Source of the DNA: F1-120-MAGs238 sp964484185
Lineage (GTDB): Bacteria; Planctomycetota; Phycisphaerae; Phycisphaerales; UBA1924
Assembly (NCBI GenBank): GCA_964484185.1
Contig: CAZAEQ010000027.1
Span: 1 to 61,311 of the forward strand
Length of the DNA stretch: 61,311 nt
Direction: 5' to 3'
The position numbers and the translations under genes were made by a program. Shown here piece by piece: positions 59,221 to 61,311 of this stretch. Every line of letters begins with the position of its first letter. Within the stretch, counting starts at the first letter, position 1. The notes under the pieces were generated by a model, which saw only the letters and a list, made by a program, of their open reading frames with translations, was not told where the DNA came from and made no database searches.

Positions 59221-61311
59221 TTACACGACCAGATTCACCATTTTCCCCGGCACCACAATCACCTTCTTCGGCGTCTTGCCCGCCAGGAATTTCACAACAT
59301 CTTCGTGCGCCAGTGCCGCCGCTTCAATGGTTTTGACATCTGCATCTGTTTCCACCGTGATCCGCGCCCGCACTTTGCCGCCCGCCATGATCGGCAGTTC
59401 AATCTCCCGATCAACCGTCAACGCCTCGTCGTGTTTCGGAAATGCGTGGTTGAGCAATGTCCCGGCTTTGCCCTCGCCCGCCGCCACAACAACGCGTTCC
59501 CACAATTCATCCGCAATATGCGGCACAAGTGGCGACAACATCAAAATCAATGGCTTGGCAATCTCCATCGGCACCGCTGGCAGTGACCCCAGCGCATTAT
59601 TGAACTCAATCAACTTGCTGATGGCGGTATTGAACCCCAGCGACTCAATGTCTTTCCGTACACCCTTGATGGTCTTGTGCAGCAATTTGCGAGTTGCCTC
59701 ATCCGCCGGGGTCTTGACTACTTTCGAGCATCCCGTCTGCTCATCCAGCAAGTGCCGCCAGATGCGCTGCAGGAACCGGAAACACCCGACGATATCACGT
59801 GGGTTCCACGGCTTGCTCGCTTCCAGCGGGCCCATATACATCTCATACAGGCGGCAGGTGTCCGCGCCAAACTCCGCAATCACATCATCAGGATTGACAA
59901 CGTTCTTGTACCGCTTGCTCATCTTGGTCACGATCGGCGTCACCGGCTTGCCGGTGGCAATTTCAATGTACGACCCCTCGCCCACCTGCTTCACTTCATC
60001 GACTGCGACAATCGACTTATCTTCGCGGCTGTACGCATAGCTGGTAATCAGCCCCTGATGGAACAACTTGTGGAAAGGTTCTTTGCCCGGACAGTGTCCA
60101 AGATCAAACAACACATTAATCCAGAAACGCGAATACAGCAAGTGCCCAACCGCATGCTCCGCGCCGCCCAGGTATAGATCAACGCCCGAGTCGGCGCCGC
60201 TGCCCATCCAGTACCGCATCGACTCTTCGCTCGCCAGATGTTTTTGATTCAATGGGTCGCAGTATCGCAGCATGTACCACGATGATCCCGCCGAACCCGG
60301 CATGGTGTTGCATTCGCGGGTCACCGGCGTACTCGGATCCAGCAGTGCGGGGTCGACCCCGGCCTCTCCAGCGGTGGTCCGCGCCCAATCTTTTGCCTTC
60401 GCGAGCAGGGGCATCGGATCCATGCTTTCAACCGGCGCATAGTCTGCCAACTCCGGCAACTTCACCGGCAAAGCTGATTCGCTTACCGGGAACGCGCGAC
60501 CATCGTCCGTAAATACCATCGGGAATGGCTCGCCCCAATAGCGCTGGCGGCTGAATGTCCAGTCACGCAGGCGGTAGTTGGTTTTCTTGACGCCTGTGCC
60601 GCAATGGACAAGCCACGCGATTGTCGTCGCCTTGGCTTCGGCGGTCCCCATTCCGTTCAACGAGATATCTTTATTCTCTGAATTGATCGCTTTGCCGTCA
60701 CCCGTGGCACACGCCCCGTCTTTCGCGCCCGGAACATCAACAACGCGCTTGATATCCAGCCCGAACTTTTTCGCAAAATCAAAATCTCGTTCATCATGGG
60801 CCGGCACCGCCATGATCGCGCCTGTGCCATACCCCATCAGTACATAGTCCGCGGTCCAGACCGGAATTTCTTCACCGGTTGCAGGATTGATCGCGTGTAC
60901 CCCGATGAAAATCCCCGACTTCTCTTTGCTCTCCTGCCGTTCCACGTCGCTGCGATTGCGCGCCGAGGCAACATACGCGCCGAGCGCAGCGCGAACCGAT
61001 TCATCAACGTGAATATGCCCGCGCAACACCGACTCGCACAGTGCGTGTTCCGGCGCAACCACCATATATGTTGCACCAAAAATCGTGTCCGGCCGCGTGG
61101 TAAACACCTCCAGCGTGTTCACCTGCTTGGTGGTAAAGTTTACCGACGCCCCCTCTGACTTGCCGATCCAGTTGGTCTGCAGCACGCGCACGCGCTCGGG
61201 CCAGTCGATATCGCCGTAATGCAGCAGCTCATCAGCATACTTCGTCGTGCGGAAGAACCACTGGTCCAGGTTTTTCTTGATAACCGGTGTTCCGCAGCGC
61301 TCACAATGCCG
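59221..61311 (-). CDS. leuS: Leucyl-tRNA synthetase, 5' end outside the window
   Basis: The open frame continues through the window edge, so the ATG at 61191 is internal: upstream codons give HCERCGTPVIKKNLDQWFF and YADELL, as in LeuRS. ~697 of an expected ~850-900 residues are seen. The editing domain (TRPDTIFGATY, GYGTGAIMAVPAHDERDFDFA) is present. The class I signature KMSKRYKNVVNPDDVI has R where KMSKS has S. The C-terminal anticodon-binding part is complete. It charges tRNA-Leu with leucine and edits wrong amino acids. Confidence 0.95.
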   Translation of the reverse strand, partial: RHCERCGTPVIKKNLDQWFFRTTKYADELLHYGDIDWPERVRVLQTNWIGKSEGASVNFTTKQVNTLEVFTTRPDTIFGATYMVVAPEHALCESVLRGHIHVDESVRAALGAYVASARNRSDVERQESKEKSGIFIGVHAINPATGEEIPVWTADYVLMGYGTGAIMAVPAHDERDFDFAKKFGLDIKRVVDVPGAKDGACATGDGKAINSENKDISLNGMGTAEAKATTIAWLVHCGTGVKKTNYRLRDWTFSRQRYWGEPFPMVFTDDGRAFPVSESALPVKLPELADYAPVESMDPMPLLAKAKDWARTTAGEAGVDPALLDPSTPVTRECNTMPGSAGSSWYMLRYCDPLNQKHLASEESMRYWMGSGADSGVDLYLGGAEHAVGHLLYSRFWINVLFDLGHCPGKEPFHKLFHQGLITSYAYSREDKSIVAVDEVKQVGEGSYIEIATGKPVTPIVTKMSKRYKNVVNPDDVIAEFGADTCRLYEMYMGPLEASKPWNPRDIVGCFRFLQRIWRHLLDEQTGCSKVVKTPADEATRKLLHKTIKGVRKDIESLGFNTAISKLIEFNNALGSLPAVPMEIAKPLILMLSPLVPHIADELWERVVVAAGEGKAGTLLNHAFPKHDEALTVDREIELPIMAGGKVRARITVETDADVKTIEAAALAHEDVVKFLAGKTPKKVIVVPGKMVNLVV

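Overview
The window looks like a chromosomal piece from a planctomycete, most likely class Phycisphaerae. Three signs support this: two large secreted proteins end in a duplicated Ca-loop tail with the core DFFDYLDFVAxFS, there is a MoxR/Bat-type vWA operon, and many small zinc-ribbon membrane proteins are present. The placement is inference from family knowledge, not from a search. The first ~920 bases do not fit the rest. They are visibly more G+C-rich, carry the start of a glycosyltransferase and the N-terminal third of an acyl-CoA carboxylase beta chain, and stop abruptly in the tail of a MoxR ATPase. This is probably an assembly chimera or a recent insertion edge.

Layout. 1-1093: foreign-looking segment and junction. 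1108-9333: Bat-like operon (MoxR tail, DUF58, membrane protein, two vWA proteins, TPR protein, BatD-like protein). 9335-15181: histone-tail/NTF2-like protein, Mrp ATPase, Fic protein, a RepA-tail-like orphan followed by a perfect 19-bp inverted repeat, a Tat-exported Gfo/Idh/MocA oxidoreductase and a membrane protein. 16184-21402: secreted proteins including an S9 peptidase and a 993-residue repeat protein. 21522-25647: two sister zinc-ribbon mini-proteins, dnaN and transketolase. 25699-28656: M28 peptidase, a possible structured RNA, FlgM-like anti-sigma factor and a lipoprotein. 28665-35550: a complete, tightly overlapping histidine operon (hisG-hisC-hisB-hisH-hisF-hisAIE-hisD) with two unusual fusions. 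It is preceded by a recognisable transcription attenuator with a His-codon leader peptide. 35593-38794: sigma factor, tatC, tadA, mutM. 38795-39156: probable oriC next to dnaA. 40941-44922: TetR regulator, yidD, rnpA, feoA, feoB and a small membrane protein. 44995-50249: three secreted proteins, two of them on lower-G+C DNA. 50445-57070: STAS protein, HIT protein, anti-sigma-like protein, PDZ protein, MoxR and a P1B-4 metal ATPase. 57060-61311: SpoVR, a zinc-ribbon membrane protein and leuS running off the right edge.

The strongest observations are: (1) the his attenuator, whose promoter places the start of transcription almost on the leader-peptide ATG; (2) the HisA-HisI-HisE trifunctional fusion and a HisC with a degenerate, catalytically dead-looking HAD-like tail; (3) a candidate oriC between mutM and dnaA with a DnaA box, GC-rich spacer and DnaA-trio arrangement, and with dnaN ~16 kb away; (4) a Y-shaped candidate RNA with its own terminator upstream of the M28 peptidase; (5) a hairpin with three mutually complementary arms after the RepA-tail-like gene. 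All similarity statements come from reading motifs by eye; no search or folding program was run.
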